NCBI RefSeq assembly: GCF_014648635.1 | Contig: NZ_BMRM01000006.1 | Location: forward strand, 186,001-250,000 | Origin: Streptomyces cinerochromogenes | GTDB taxonomy: Bacteria; Actinomycetota; Actinomycetes; Streptomycetales; Streptomycetaceae | DNA: 64,000 nt | Direction: 5' to 3' | Shown: positions 50,307 through 59,954 of the stretch, one piece after another | How the letters are laid out: each line of letters opens with the position of its first letter | Numbering within the stretch: the stretch's first letter is position 1 | Program-made: the position numbers and the translations under genes | Notes under the pieces: model-generated | Databases searched by the model: none | Told to the model about the DNA's origin: nothing | What the model saw: the letters and a program-made list of their open reading frames with translations, nothing else

Positions 50307-50372
50307 AAGGCTGTCGTGATCGTTTCGGTGACCTTGTTTAGGACCATTCACTCGAAGCGAAGGCTACGAACC

Positions 50373-50816
50373 GTGCGTACGTACAGCCCCAAGCCCGGCG
50401 ATGTGACGCGCCAGTGGCACGTCATCGACGCTCAGGACGTTGTCCTGGGCCGTCTCGCCACCACTGCTGCGACCCTCCTGCGGGGCAAGCACAAGCCGAT
50501 CTACGCGCCGCACGTCGACGCTGGTGACTTCGTCATCATCATCAACGCCGACAAGGTGCACCTGTCCGGCAACAAGCGGACCCAGAAGATGGCGTACCGC
50601 CACTCCGGCTACCCGGGTGGTCTGCGCTCCGTCCGCTACGACGAGCTGCTCGACAAGAACCCCGAGAAGGCCATCGAGAAGGCCGTCAAGGGCATGCTCC
50701 CCAAGAACACGCTGGGCCGTCAGATGCTCTCGAAGCTGAAGGTCTACAAGGGTGACCAGCACCCGCACGCTGCCCAGCAGCCGGTGCCGTTCGAGATCAC
50801 CCAGGTCGCGCAGTAA
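50373..50816 (+). CDS. rplM: 50S ribosomal protein L13
   Basis: A 147-aa protein from GTG ([20 protein letters not shown]) with [43 protein letters not shown] and [24 protein letters not shown] 50373 fits the family; an upstream ATG at 50316 would add 19 unrelated residues. Early 50S assembly. rpsI follows after 42 nt. Confidence 0.98.
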   Translation: MRTYSPKPGDVTRQWHVIDAQDVVLGRLATTAATLLRGKHKPIYAPHVDAGDFVIIINADKVHLSGNKRTQKMAYRHSGYPGGLRSVRYDELLDKNPEKAIEKAVKGMLPKNTLGRQMLSKLKVYKGDQHPHAAQQPVPFEITQVAQ

Positions 50817-50858
50817 GTCCGGCCACCCCCTAAGACTGAACAGAATCTGAGGAGAATC

Positions 50859-51371
50859 GTGGCCGAGACCACTGCCGAGCAGCCGCTCGAAGAGCTTGAC
50901 ATCGACAGCTACACCACCGAGTCCGAGGTTCCGGTGGAGGGTGAGTACACCTCCGAGTCCCTCGCCTCGCGCTTCGGCGAGCCCCAGCCGGCCGCCGGCC
51001 TGGGCCGTCGCAAGAACGCCATCGCCCGCGTCCGGATCGTTCCGGGCACCGGCAAGTGGAAGATCAACGGTCGCACCCTTGAGGACTACTTCCCCAACAA
51101 GGTGCACCAGCAGGAAGTCAACGAGCCGTTCAAGGTCCTGGAGCTTGAGGGTCGTTACGACGTCATCGCCCGCATCGCGGGTGGTGGTGTCTCCGGTCAG
51201 GCCGGTGCCCTCCGTCTCGGTGTGGCCCGTGCGCTGAACGAGGCCGACGTCGACAACAACCGCGGCCCGCTGAAGAAGGCCGGCTTCCTCAAGCGCGACG
51301 ACCGTGCGGTCGAGCGCAAGAAGGCCGGTCTGAAGAAGGCCCGCAAGGCCCCGCAGTACAGCAAGCGCTAA
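50859..51371 (+). CDS. rpsI: 30S ribosomal protein S9
   Basis: A 170-aa protein from GTG. The first 45 residues are an acidic extension usual in actinobacteria. The core has [39 protein letters not shown] and the tail [20 protein letters not shown] whose C-terminal arginine touches P-site tRNA. GAGGAG precedes the start. Confidence 0.98.
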   Translation: MAETTAEQPLEELDIDSYTTESEVPVEGEYTSESLASRFGEPQPAAGLGRRKNAIARVRIVPGTGKWKINGRTLEDYFPNKVHQQEVNEPFKVLELEGRYDVIARIAGGGVSGQAGALRLGVARALNEADVDNNRGPLKKAGFLKRDDRAVERKKAGLKKARKAPQYSKR

Positions 51372-51395
51372 CCAGCAGCTGCCTGCTCGTACTCC

Positions 51396-51440
51396 GAACG
51401 CCCCGGCGGCACGCCACATGTGCCGTCGGGGCGTTCGTTT
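51396..51440 (+). terminator. Terminator after rpsI
   Basis: GAACGCCCCGGCGGCAC (51396-51412) pairs with GTGCCGTCGGGGCGTTC (51420-51436, one G-U), a 17-bp stem followed by GTTTATC. It closes rplM-rpsI. Confidence 0.92.
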
Positions 51441-51462
51441 ATCCCCGCCAAGGGCGTATAAC
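51434..51462 (+). promoter_or_regulatory. Candidate glmM promoter
   Basis: TTCGTT (51434-51439), a 17-nt spacer and TATAAC (51457-51462) form a possible promoter that overlaps the terminator's distal arm. The leader would be about 80 nt. Confidence 0.4.
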
Positions 51463-51550
51463 GACACAAGACGCTCAGAGGCTTGTGTGATCGGATCGCA
51501 TGGCGTCTGCCATCATTCCCGGCAGCAAGGACGCTTCCTCAGGAGGACAA

Positions 51551-52909
51551 GTGGGACGACTCTTCGGCACGGACGGCGTGCGCGGTGTCGCCAACGCGGA
51601 TCTCACGGCCGAGATGGCGCTCGGCCTCTCCGTCGCCGCGGCGCACGTGCTGGCCGAGGCGGGCACCTTCGAGGGGCACAAGCCGAAAGCGGTGGTCGGA
51701 CGTGACCCGCGGGCGTCCGGGGAGTTCCTGGAGGCGGCGGTGGTCGCGGGCCTCGCGAGCGCGGGCGTGGACGTCCTGTGTGTCGGTGTGCTGCCGACGC
51801 CGGCGGTGGCACACCTGACCGGCGCGCTCGGCGCCGACCTCGGTGTGATGCTCTCCGCCAGCCACAACGCCATGCCGGACAACGGCATCAAGTTCTTCGC
51901 CCGCGGCGGCCACAAGCTCGCCGACGAGCTGGAGGACAGGATCGAGGCGGTCTACGACGCGCACCGGCACGGCGAGCCGTGGGAGCGGCCGACGGGCGCC
52001 GGGGTCGGACGTGTGCGGTCGTACGACGAGGGCTTCGAGACGTACGTCGCGCACCTCCTGTCGGTGCTGCCGAACCGGCTCGACGGGCTGAAGATCGTCC
52101 TGGACGAAGCGCACGGCGCGGCCTCGGGGGTCTCGCCGGAGGCGTTCGCCCGGGCCGGTGCCCAGGTCGTCACGATCGGCGCGGAGCCGGACGGCCTCAA
52201 CATCAACGACGGCTGCGGCTCGACCCACCTGGACAAGCTGAAGGCCGCGGTCGTCGAGCACGGCGCGGACCTCGGCATCGCCCACGACGGCGACGCCGAC
52301 CGCTGCCTGGCCGTGGACCACACCGGCGAGGAGGTCGACGGCGACCAGATCCTCTCCGTGCTCGCGCTGGCGATGCGGGAGCGTTCCGCACTGCGCTCCG
52401 ACACCGTCGTCGCGACCGTGATGTCCAACCTCGGGTTCAAGCTGGCCATGGAGCGCGCGGGCATCCGGCTCGTGCAGACCGCCGTCGGCGACCGGTACGT
52501 GCTGGAGGAGATGAAGGAGCACGGCTACGCCCTCGGCGGCGAGCAGTCCGGGCACGTCATCATCCTCGACCACGCGACCACCGGTGACGGCACGCTGACC
52601 GGGCTGCTGCTGGCGGCGCGGGTCGCGGAGACCGGCCGTACGCTCCGGGAGCTGGCCTCGGTGATGGAGCGGCTGCCGCAGGTGCTGATCAACGTGCCGG
52701 ACGTGGACAAGTCGCGGGTGAAGACGTCCGCCGACCTCGCCACCGCCGTCGCCGAGGCGGAGCGGGAGCTGGGGGCGACCGGGCGGGTGCTGCTGCGGCC
52801 CTCCGGGACCGAGCCGCTGGTCCGGGTCATGGTCGAGGCCGCGGACATCGACCAGGCCCGGTCGGTGGCGGGACGGCTCGCCGACGCGGTGAAGTCGGCC
52901 CTCGGCTGA
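51551..52909 (+). CDS. glmM: Phosphoglucosamine mutase
   Basis: A 452-aa enzyme that converts glucosamine-6-phosphate to glucosamine-1-phosphate for UDP-GlcNAc and peptidoglycan. [19 protein letters not shown] opens the protein. The phosphoserine Ser104 lies in [17 protein letters not shown]; the metal loop is [12 protein letters not shown] and the substrate loop [10 protein letters not shown]-terminal [14 protein letters not shown] binds phosphate. GTG 51551 follows AGGAGGAC and matches the family; ATG 51500 would add 17 residues. Confidence 0.97.
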   Translation: MGRLFGTDGVRGVANADLTAEMALGLSVAAAHVLAEAGTFEGHKPKAVVGRDPRASGEFLEAAVVAGLASAGVDVLCVGVLPTPAVAHLTGALGADLGVMLSASHNAMPDNGIKFFARGGHKLADELEDRIEAVYDAHRHGEPWERPTGAGVGRVRSYDEGFETYVAHLLSVLPNRLDGLKIVLDEAHGAASGVSPEAFARAGAQVVTIGAEPDGLNINDGCGSTHLDKLKAAVVEHGADLGIAHDGDADRCLAVDHTGEEVDGDQILSVLALAMRERSALRSDTVVATVMSNLGFKLAMERAGIRLVQTAVGDRYVLEEMKEHGYALGGEQSGHVIILDHATTGDGTLTGLLLAARVAETGRTLRELASVMERLPQVLINVPDVDKSRVKTSADLATAVAEAERELGATGRVLLRPSGTEPLVRVMVEAADIDQARSVAGRLADAVKSALG

Positions 52910-52966
52910 GTAGGCCCTCGGCTGAGTCGGGCCGCGGCTGAGTGGGGCCGCGGCTGAGTCGGGCCT
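52902..52966 (+). repeat. Four tandem 16-nt CGGCTGAGT units
   Basis: Units starting at 52902, 52919, 52935 and 52951 share CGGCTGAGT followed by a GGGCC-like half. The first unit contains the glmM stop codon, so the array looks like repeated duplication of the 3' end. It lies between the convergent glmM and DUF389 genes. Confidence 0.75.
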
Positions 52967-53906
52967 ACGCGGGGCGTCCCGTGTGTTTGGCCCACAAGCG
53001 CTTCTGGGCCAGGAGCGTCAGCGTTCCCGCCAGGACGATCCCTCCCAGGTTCACCAGGAGCTGGACGGACGAGCCCAGGGTCTGGCCCGTGTCGCCATAG
53101 GCCAGAGCCGCCGCCGCGTTGGCGGCGGCCGGGACCGTGGTGACCGAGATCGCGACGCCCACCAGGGCACCCGACTTGGCGGAGGTCAGGGACAGGGTGC
53201 CGGCGACGCCGGCCAGGACGGCCACGATGAGCGAGAAGGCGTCGGGCGCGTACACGAAGGCCGTGTTGGGGCGTTCGCCCTCCAGGTCCGAGCGGTGGAA
53301 CAGCCCGATGGTGTCCATGAACAGGGTGAAGCCGACCGTCACCGCCATCGCCACCGCGAAGCCCACCAGCAGGGCGATCAGTGAGCGCCAGGCCAGGCTC
53401 GGGCGGCGTCGGACCAGGGCCGTGCAGATACCGGCCAGGGGGCCGAACTCCGGGCCGACCGCCATCGCGCCCACGATCAGGACGGCGTTGTCGAGCACCA
53501 CACCGCAGGCCGCGATCGTCGTGGCCAGGGTGATGAAGGCGACGTAGGTGACGGACAGCGTCGACTCCTCGTGGGTGGCCTCGGTCAGGCCCTCCCACAG
53601 GACCGCGTCCGCGCCCTCGCCCGGCGCCTCCGCCTCGGCCTCGTCGGCCCGCCGGGACAGCGAGAGGCCGATGTCGTCGACGGCGATCGCACCGGTCTCG
53701 TCCAGGCCCAGCCGGCGCAGACCGTTGATGAGTTCGTCGCCCGCCTCCCGGGCGACGTCGCACAGGACGAGGTCCCCGGCGGGATCGCGGGCGGCGCCGG
53801 GGAGGACGACGAGGTGGGCGGTACCGACCGTGTTCTCGATCAGCCGGACCACCTCGTCGGTCCGCTCGGCGGGACTGATCAGGCGCAGGTGCAGCATGGC
53901 GCCCAT
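52965..53906 (-). CDS. DUF389 family membrane protein
   Basis: A 313-aa protein. An N-terminal soluble domain (about 1-100; LRLISPAERTDEVVRLIE and VLCDVAREAGDELINGLRRLGL) is followed by six likely membrane helices, with the DUF389 hallmark LIVGAMAVGPEFGPLAGICTAL and a late TLSLTSAKSGALVGVAISVTTVPAAANAA. Function of the family is not established. It ends convergently with glmM and is preceded by coaA on the same strand, 13 nt away. Confidence 0.9.
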   Translation of the reverse strand: MGAMLHLRLISPAERTDEVVRLIENTVGTAHLVVLPGAARDPAGDLVLCDVAREAGDELINGLRRLGLDETGAIAVDDIGLSLSRRADEAEAEAPGEGADAVLWEGLTEATHEESTLSVTYVAFITLATTIAACGVVLDNAVLIVGAMAVGPEFGPLAGICTALVRRRPSLAWRSLIALLVGFAVAMAVTVGFTLFMDTIGLFHRSDLEGERPNTAFVYAPDAFSLIVAVLAGVAGTLSLTSAKSGALVGVAISVTTVPAAANAAAALAYGDTGQTLGSSVQLLVNLGGIVLAGTLTLLAQKRLWAKHTGRPA

Positions 53907-53919
53907 CTAACAGGGGCGG

Positions 53920-54909
53920 CTACAGCTTGCGCAGCCTGAGGCGCTGCACCTTGTGGTCCGGGCCCTTGCGCAGGACGAGGGTGGCCCGGCCGCGGGTCGG
54001 GGCGATGTTCTCCACCAGGTTGGGCTTGTTGATGGTCCGCCAGAGCGTGCGGGCGTAGTCCAGGGCCTCCTCCTCGGAGACCTGGGTGTACTTGCGGAAG
54101 TACGAGGACGGGTTCTGGAAGGCGGTCTGGCGCAGCTTCTTGAAGCGGTTGAGGTACCAGCTCTCGATGTCCTCGGCGCTGGCGTCGACGTAGACGCTGA
54201 AGTCGAAGTAGTCGGCGAGACCGACCCGGGTGCGGCCGTCCTTGCCGGGCAGCGCGGGCTGGAGGACGTTCAGGCCCTCCACGATCAGGATGTCCGGGCG
54301 GCGCACGGTGAGCCGCTGGTCCGGGACGATGTCGTAGATGAGGTGGGAGTAGACGGGGGCCGTCACCTCGTCCTTGCCCGCCTTGATGTCGGCGACGAAA
54401 CGGGTGAGGGCCCGGCGGTCGTAGGACTCGGGGAAACCTTTCCGCGACATCAGGCCGCGCGCCTGCAGCTCCCGGGTGGGCAGCAGGAAGCCGTCCGTCG
54501 TGACCAGCTCCACGCGCGGGTGCTCGGGCCAGCGGGAGAGCAGGGCCTGCAGGAGACGGGAGACGGTGGACTTGCCGCAGGCCACCGAGCCGGCGACGCC
54601 TATCACGAACGGGGTGCCGGACTGGGAGCCCTGCTCCCCGAGGAAGGTGTTCAGCGCGCCTCTGAGGCCGTCGGTGGCGCCGACGTAGAGGTTGAGGAGC
54701 CGGGAGAGCGGGAGGTAGATGTCCCGCACCTCGTCCAGGTCGATGACGTCACCCAGACCGCGGAGCTTCTCCACCTCCTCGGCGGTGAGCGGCAGCGGTG
54801 TCTTGTCGCGCAGCGCGCTCCACTCGGCGCGGGTGAGATCGACGTAGGGAGTCGCCTCCGGCCTGTGCCGGTGGGCGCTCCGGGGCATCGAGGAGACCGG
54901 TGAGATCAC
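53920..54909 (-). CDS. coaA: Pantothenate kinase, type I
   Basis: A 329-aa enzyme for the first and controlling step of CoA synthesis. The P-loop [12 protein letters not shown] is at 104-115, with YVDLTRAEW near the start and the conserved FYVDA-like segment [25 protein letters not shown] 54909 gives [23 protein letters not shown] 54888 (MPRSAHRH) is equally possible. Divergent from glmS with a 162-nt gap; may form an operon with the DUF389 gene. Confidence 0.95.
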   Translation of the reverse strand: MISPVSSMPRSAHRHRPEATPYVDLTRAEWSALRDKTPLPLTAEEVEKLRGLGDVIDLDEVRDIYLPLSRLLNLYVGATDGLRGALNTFLGEQGSQSGTPFVIGVAGSVACGKSTVSRLLQALLSRWPEHPRVELVTTDGFLLPTRELQARGLMSRKGFPESYDRRALTRFVADIKAGKDEVTAPVYSHLIYDIVPDQRLTVRRPDILIVEGLNVLQPALPGKDGRTRVGLADYFDFSVYVDASAEDIESWYLNRFKKLRQTAFQNPSSYFRKYTQVSEEEALDYARTLWRTINKPNLVENIAPTRGRATLVLRKGPDHKVQRLRLRKL

Positions 54910-55058
54910 AGTCCATTGTTAACGGAGTTTGAACGGCGCGGCGGGTGGGGTCCGTCACGCCGGACCGGCGCGGCCAATCGCGGCCGGAGGGCTGCGTACG
55001 ACGGTGGGAATTTCCGAATTCGGGCAGGCGGAGGCCGTTTCCGATCACGATCGGCCCG

Positions 55059-55071
55059 TAGGCTGCCGCTC
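55059..55071 (+). promoter_or_regulatory. Probable leaderless promoter of glmS
   Basis: TAGGCT (55059-55064) ends 7 nt before ATG 55072. A start of transcription 6-7 nt beyond this -10 would fall at or next to the A of the start codon, so the mRNA would have no leader. No ribosome-binding sequence is present upstream, which agrees. The -35 is weak (GTTTCC around 55037). Confidence 0.5.
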
Positions 55072-56919
55072 ATGTGCGGAATCGTGGGATACGTGGGGTC
55101 ACAGTCGGCGCTCGATGTCGTGATGGCCGGACTGAAACGGCTGGAGTACCGGGGGTACGACTCGGCGGGCGTCGCCGTGCCGGCGGACGGCGGGCTGGCC
55201 GCCGCGAAGCGAGCGGGGAAGCTGGTCAACCTGGAGAAGGAGCTGGTCGACCGGCCGCTGCCGACCGGCTCGACCGGCATTGGGCACACCCGCTGGGCCA
55301 CCCACGGCGGCCCCACGGACGCCAACGCGCACCCGCACCTGGACAACGCGGGCCGGGTCGCGGTGGTCCACAACGGCATCATCGAGAACTTCGCGGTGCT
55401 GCGCGCGGAACTGGCCGAGCGCGGCCACGAGCTGAACTCCGAGACGGACACCGAGGTCGTCGCCCATCTGCTGGCCGAGGAGTACTCCTCCTGCGCCGAC
55501 CTCGCGGCGGCCATGCGGCTGGTGTGCCGGCGGCTGGAGGGCGCCTTCACGCTGGTCGCGGTGCACGCCGACGAGCCGGACGTGGTGGTCGGCGCCCGCC
55601 GCAACTCGCCGCTGGTGGTGGGCGTCGGCGAGGGCGAGGCGTTCCTGGCCTCCGACGTCGCCGCGTTCATCGCCCACACCCGATCCGCGATCGAGCTGGG
55701 CCAGGACCAGGTGGTGGAGCTGCGCCGGGACGGCGTCACGGTGACGGGCTTCGACGGCCGCCCGGCCGAGGTCCGCTCCTACCACGTGGACTGGGACGCC
55801 TCCGCCGCCGAGAAGGGCGGCTACGACTACTTCATGCTCAAGGAGATCGCCGAACAGCCCAAGGCGGTCGCCGACACCCTGCTCGGCCGGATCGACCCGT
55901 CCGGCTCGCTCACCCTGGACGAGGTGCGGATCAGCCCCTCCGAGCTGCGCGAGATCGACAAGGTCGTCATCGTCGCCTGCGGTACGGCCTTCCACGCCGG
56001 CCTGATCGCCAAGTACGCCATCGAGCACTGGACACGGATCCCCTGCGAGGTGGAGCTGGCCAGCGAGTTCCGCTACCGGGACCCGATCCTGGACGGGCGG
56101 TCGCTGGTGATCGCCATCTCCCAGTCCGGCGAGACCATGGACACCCTGATGGCGCTCCGGCACGCCCGCGAGCAGGGCTCCAAGGTGCTGGCGATCTGCA
56201 ACACCAACGGCTCGACGATCCCCCGCGAGTCGGACGCGGTGCTGTACACGCACGCCGGCCCGGAGGTCGCGGTCGCCTCCACCAAGGCGTTCCTCACCCA
56301 GCTGGTCGCCTGCTACCTGGTCGCGCTGTACCTGGGGCAGGTGCGCGGCACCAAGTGGGGCGACGAGATCCAGGCCGTGATCAAGGACCTGTCCCGGATC
56401 TCCGAGGAGGTCGAGCGGGTCCTTCAGACCATGGAGCCGGTACGGGCGCTGGCGCGCACCCTCGCCGCGAAGAACACGGTGCTGTTCCTCGGCCGGCACG
56501 TGGGCTACCCGGTGGCCCTGGAGGGCGCGCTCAAGCTGAAGGAACTGGCGTACATGCACGCCGAGGGCTTCGCCGCGGGCGAGCTGAAGCACGGCCCGAT
56601 CGCGCTGATCGAGGAGGACGTGCCGGTGGTCGTGGTCGTACCGTCGCCGCGCGGCCGGTCGGTCATCCACGACAAGATCGTCTCCAACATCCAGGAGATC
56701 CGGGCGCGGGGCGCGCGCACCATCGTGATCGCGGAGGAGGGCGACGAGGCGGTGGTCCCGTACGCCGACCACCTGATCCGCATCCCGGCCACGCCGACCC
56801 TGCTCCAGCCGCTGGTGGCCACGGTGCCGTTGCAGGTCTTCGCGTGCGAGCTGGCCACCGCCAGGGGCAACGAGGTGGATCAGCCGCGCAACCTCGCCAA
56901 GTCGGTCACGGTGGAGTGA
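55072..56919 (+). CDS. glmS: Glutamine-fructose-6-phosphate aminotransferase (isomerizing)
   Basis: A 615-aa enzyme, the first step of hexosamine synthesis. MCGIVGYVGSQSALDVVMAG exposes the Cys2 nucleophile after Met removal; RWATHGGPTDANAHPH and VVHNGIIENF are in the glutaminase domain. Two SIS isomerase domains follow (VACGTAFHAGLIAKY, SQSGETMDTLMALRHAR) with a C-terminal QVFACELATARGNEVDQPRNLAKSVTVE. It supplies GlmM, encoded upstream. No glmS ribozyme is visible. Divergent from coaA. Confidence 0.97.
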   Translation: MCGIVGYVGSQSALDVVMAGLKRLEYRGYDSAGVAVPADGGLAAAKRAGKLVNLEKELVDRPLPTGSTGIGHTRWATHGGPTDANAHPHLDNAGRVAVVHNGIIENFAVLRAELAERGHELNSETDTEVVAHLLAEEYSSCADLAAAMRLVCRRLEGAFTLVAVHADEPDVVVGARRNSPLVVGVGEGEAFLASDVAAFIAHTRSAIELGQDQVVELRRDGVTVTGFDGRPAEVRSYHVDWDASAAEKGGYDYFMLKEIAEQPKAVADTLLGRIDPSGSLTLDEVRISPSELREIDKVVIVACGTAFHAGLIAKYAIEHWTRIPCEVELASEFRYRDPILDGRSLVIAISQSGETMDTLMALRHAREQGSKVLAICNTNGSTIPRESDAVLYTHAGPEVAVASTKAFLTQLVACYLVALYLGQVRGTKWGDEIQAVIKDLSRISEEVERVLQTMEPVRALARTLAAKNTVLFLGRHVGYPVALEGALKLKELAYMHAEGFAAGELKHGPIALIEEDVPVVVVVPSPRGRSVIHDKIVSNIQEIRARGARTIVIAEEGDEAVVPYADHLIRIPATPTLLQPLVATVPLQVFACELATARGNEVDQPRNLAKSVTVE

Positions 56920-56934
56920 GGGGGCGGGGCTCGG

Positions 56935-57717
56935 TCAGTGCACCGAGAAGCCGCCGTCCACGAAGATCGACTGGCCCGTGACGTACGCGGAGGCGCGGCT
57001 CGCCAGGAAGACGGCCGCGCCCTCGAAGTCCTCGGCGAGGCCGTTGCGGCCGGTCATCGTGCGGGCGGCCAGGGCGGCCACCCTCTCCGGGTCGGAGGAC
57101 AGCCGCTGGTTCAGCGGGGTCATCACGAAGCCCGGCACGAGGGTGTTGACGGTGACCCCGTACGGTGACCAGGCCTCGGCCTGGGAGCGGGCCAGGGACT
57201 CCAGCGCCCCCTTGGAGACGCCGTAGGCACCGCTCTGCACGAAGGCGCGGTGGGCCTGCTGGGAGGTGATGTGGATGATCCGCCCGAAGCCCCGCTCGGC
57301 CATGCCGGGGCCGAACCGACGGCCCAGCAGGAAGGGCGCCTCCAGGTTCACCGCCATGGTGGTGTCCCACACGTCCTCGTCCGTCTCGGCCATCGGCGGC
57401 CGGAGGTTGATCCCGGCGGAGTTGACGAGGATGTCGGGCTCGCCGAAGACGGCCGCGGCCTCCTCGGCCGCCGCGCGCACCCCGTCCCGCGACCCCAGGT
57501 CACCGCTGACCCAGGCCGCCCGGCAGCCGGCGCTCGTCAACTCCTCGACGGTGGCCGCCAGTTCCCGCTGCCGCCGGGCCACGACCACCACCCGTGCCCC
57601 GGCCCGCGCGAGCGCCCCCGTGACGGCCCGTCCGATACCGGAACTGCCGCCGGTCACCAGGGCGACCCGGCCGTCCAGGGAGAAGAGGCCGGAGAGATAG
57701 GCGTGTGACGAGTTCAT
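56935..57717 (-). CDS. Short-chain dehydrogenase/reductase
   Basis: A 260-aa Rossmann enzyme with the NAD(P) loop TGGSSGIG (22-29), NAGI-type NSAGINLRP at 99-107, Asn124, Ser152 and the YxxxK pair Tyr165/Lys169 in SGAYGVSKGALESL. It resembles the gluconate 5-dehydrogenase/3-oxoacyl reductase branch, but the substrate cannot be read from sequence. Convergent with glmS (15 nt) and divergent from acpS. Stand-alone gene. Confidence 0.92.
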   Translation of the reverse strand: MNSSHAYLSGLFSLDGRVALVTGGSSGIGRAVTGALARAGARVVVVARRQRELAATVEELTSAGCRAAWVSGDLGSRDGVRAAAEEAAAVFGEPDILVNSAGINLRPPMAETDEDVWDTTMAVNLEAPFLLGRRFGPGMAERGFGRIIHITSQQAHRAFVQSGAYGVSKGALESLARSQAEAWSPYGVTVNTLVPGFVMTPLNQRLSSDPERVAALAARTMTGRNGLAEDFEGAAVFLASRASAYVTGQSIFVDGGFSVH

Positions 57718-57777
57718 GCTGGAAGCCTAGAACGCGCCCCCGCCGCCCGGTTCGGCCCGTGTCCGCGGTCGGGGTCG

Positions 57778-57790
57778 TAGGGTGCTCGGC
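57778..57790 (+). promoter_or_regulatory. Probable leaderless promoter of acpS
   Basis: TAGGGT (57778-57783) ends 7 nt before ATG 57791, the same geometry as at glmS. No ribosome-binding sequence precedes the start. -35 unclear. Confidence 0.4.
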
Positions 57791-58162
57791 ATGAGCATCA
57801 TCGGGGTGGGCATCGACGTCGCCGAGATCGACCGGTTCCGGGCGTCCCTGGAGCGGACACCGGGGCTGGCCGACCGGTTGTTCGTGGAGCGGGAGCTGCT
57901 GCTGCCCAGCGGCGAGCGACGCGGTATCGCCTCGCTCGCGGCCCGGTTCGCCGCCAAGGAGGCGCTGGCGAAGGCGCTGGGCGCGCCGCCGGGGCTGCAG
58001 TGGACCGATGCCGAGGTGTACGTGGAGGACAGCGGGCAGCCGCGGCTGCGGGTGAAGGGGACCGTGGCCGCGAAGGCCGCGGAGCTGGGCGTGCGGTCCT
58101 GGCACGTGTCGCTCAGTCACGACGCGGGCGTCGCCTCGGCCGTCGTGGTCGCCGAGGGCTGA
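57791..58162 (+). CDS. acpS: Holo-[acyl-carrier-protein] synthase
   Basis: A 123-aa enzyme that moves 4'-phosphopantetheine from CoA to [23 protein letters not shown] has the magnesium-binding Asp9 and [13 protein letters not shown] the second signature; [17 protein letters not shown] ends the protein. ATG 57791 is chosen over GTG 57782. It is the first of four plus-strand genes (acpS, nnr, alr, hydrolase) of mostly housekeeping role, linked to coaA through CoA. Confidence 0.95.
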   Translation: MSIIGVGIDVAEIDRFRASLERTPGLADRLFVERELLLPSGERRGIASLAARFAAKEALAKALGAPPGLQWTDAEVYVEDSGQPRLRVKGTVAAKAAELGVRSWHVSLSHDAGVASAVVVAEG

Positions 58163-58216
58163 CCGGACCGGATCGGCGGGTGTGGACCGCGGGGGTTCCG
58201 GGGCAGACTCGACCGC

Positions 58217-59659
58217 ATGCGTACTGCGTACAGCGTGGAGACGGTAAGGGCGGCCGAGCGGGCGTTGATGGCACGGCTGCCGGAGGGCGCGCTGATGCAG
58301 CGGGCCGCCGCCGGGCTGGCCGCCGCCTGCTCCGACCTGCTCGGGCGGGTGTACGGCAGCCGGGTGGTGCTGCTCGTCGGCAGCGGCGACAACGGCGGGG
58401 ACGCCCTGTACGCGGGGGCCCGGCTGGCCCGCCGCGGCGCGGGTGTGACGGCGGTCCTGCTGACGCCGGGACGGGCCCACGGCGGGGGGCTCGCCGCCCT
58501 GCGCCGGGCGGGCGGTGCCGTCGTCCCGGCGGACGCCGCCGGCCCGGTCGGGGAACTGCTCCCGCGGGCCGACCTGGTCGTGGACGGCATCGTCGGGATC
58601 GGCGGCAAGGGCGGGCTGCGGCCGGACGCCGAGCGGCTCGCCGGGGTGGTGGCGCGGTCCCGGGCCGCCGTGGTGGCCGTGGACCTGCCCAGCGGCGTCG
58701 ACGCGGACACCGGCGAGGTCCGCGGGGCCGCGCTCCGGGCCGACCTGACCGTCACCTTCGGCACGTACAAGCCGGGGCTGCTGGTGGATCCCGCGCGGGA
58801 GTACGCCGGGGTGGTGCGGCTCGTCGACATCGGTCTGGAACCGCCGCCCGCCGACGCCGTGCTGGAGGCCCTGCAACACGCCGACGTGGACCGGCTGTTG
58901 CCGGTGCCGACGGGGGAGAGCGACAAGTACCGGCGCGGGGTGGTCGGGATCGCCGCCGGGTCGGCGCGCTATCCCGGGGCGGCCGTGCTGGCGGTGTCGG
59001 GCGCGCTGCGGGGCGGGGCCGGGGCCGTACGGTACGTCGGGCCGGCCGGGGAGGCGGTCATCGCCCGCTTCCCGGAGACCCTCGTCTCCGACGCCGGGCC
59101 CGCCAGGGCCGGTCGGGTGCAGGCCTGGGTGGTCGGACCCGGCGCCGGGGACGACGCGGCGACCGTCGCCGAGGTGCTGGAGGCGGACGTGCCGGTGCTG
59201 CTGGACGCGGACGGGCTGCGGCTGGCCGAACGGGACGCGGTACGGCGGCGTACGGCGCCGACGCTGATGACCCCGCACGCCGGGGAGGCCGCCGCGCTGC
59301 TGGGCGTGCGGCGGGAGGAGGTCGAGGGGGCCCGGCTGGCCGCGGTGCGGGAGCTCGCGGCGGTGTACCGGGCGACGGTGCTGCTCAAGGGCTCGACCAC
59401 GCTGGTCGCCGACTTCTCGGGCGGACCGGTACGGGCGAACGCCACGGGGACGCCCTGGCTGGCCACGGCCGGGAGCGGCGACGTGCTGTCCGGGCTCGCG
59501 GGGTCCTTGCTGGCGGCGGGGCTGGGCGCGGTGGACGCGGGGAGCGCGGCGGCGTACCTGCACGGGCTGGCGGGCCGGTTCGCGGCAGAGGGAGCACCGG
59601 CGGGGGCCCATGACGTGGCGTCACACATTCCGCAGGCGTGGAGAGACGTACGGGGCTGA
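58217..59659 (+). CDS. nnr: Bifunctional NAD(P)H-hydrate epimerase / ADP-dependent dehydratase
   Basis: A 480-aa repair protein for damaged NADH and NADPH. The N-terminal YjeF domain (about 1-205) has VLLVGSGDNGGDALYAGARL and VVAVDLPSGVDADTGEV. The C-terminal kinase-fold domain (about 225-480) has GVVGIAAGSARYPGAAVLA and ATAGSGDVLSGLAGSLLAAG with the catalytic Asp. GTG/ATG: ATG 58217 opens MRTAYSVETVRAAERALM. The upstream CAGACT suggests a possible near-leaderless start. It is followed by a repeat region. Confidence 0.95.
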   Translation: MRTAYSVETVRAAERALMARLPEGALMQRAAAGLAAACSDLLGRVYGSRVVLLVGSGDNGGDALYAGARLARRGAGVTAVLLTPGRAHGGGLAALRRAGGAVVPADAAGPVGELLPRADLVVDGIVGIGGKGGLRPDAERLAGVVARSRAAVVAVDLPSGVDADTGEVRGAALRADLTVTFGTYKPGLLVDPAREYAGVVRLVDIGLEPPPADAVLEALQHADVDRLLPVPTGESDKYRRGVVGIAAGSARYPGAAVLAVSGALRGGAGAVRYVGPAGEAVIARFPETLVSDAGPARAGRVQAWVVGPGAGDDAATVAEVLEADVPVLLDADGLRLAERDAVRRRTAPTLMTPHAGEAAALLGVRREEVEGARLAAVRELAAVYRATVLLKGSTTLVADFSGGPVRANATGTPWLATAGSGDVLSGLAGSLLAAGLGAVDAGSAAAYLHGLAGRFAAEGAPAGAHDVASHIPQAWRDVRG

Positions 59660-59671
59660 GCGGTGCGGCGC

Positions 59672-59913
59672 GGTGTGGCCGGCGATGGTGCCACCCCCTG
59701 GGGGCGCGGGGAGCTGCGCGATCGGCTCCCGGGCGCCCGTGGCCCGGTGACGGCCGGAGGCCCCACCGCGGGATCGACCCGGTCCCCGCTCGGGGCGGTT
59801 TGGTGTGGTCGGCGGTGCTGTAACTCCCTGGGGGCGCGGGGAGCTGCGCGACCGGCCCCCACGCACCCGTGGCCCGGTGACGGCCGGAGGCCCCACCGCG
59901 GGATCGACCCGGC
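59672..59913 (+). repeat. Two tandem copies of a 130-nt intergenic repeat
   Basis: Copy 1 begins at 59672 and copy 2 at 59802, with period 130. Both share GGGGCGCGGGGAGCTGCGCG, CCCGTGGCCCGGTGACGGCC and the following CCACCGCGGGATCGACCC block. The core is the reverse complement of the repeat at 47639-47665. They fill most of the nnr-alr gap (59660-59954), which has no convincing gene. Confidence 0.88.
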
Positions 59914-59954
59914 CCACGCCCCGCGCGCGGTGGCTCTGAGAGACTGGGGGCGCG

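Noticed and set aside
55020-55072. glmS ribozyme ahead of glmS
   Set aside because: There is no room: the promoter-like -10 lies directly before the ATG and no such fold is visible.
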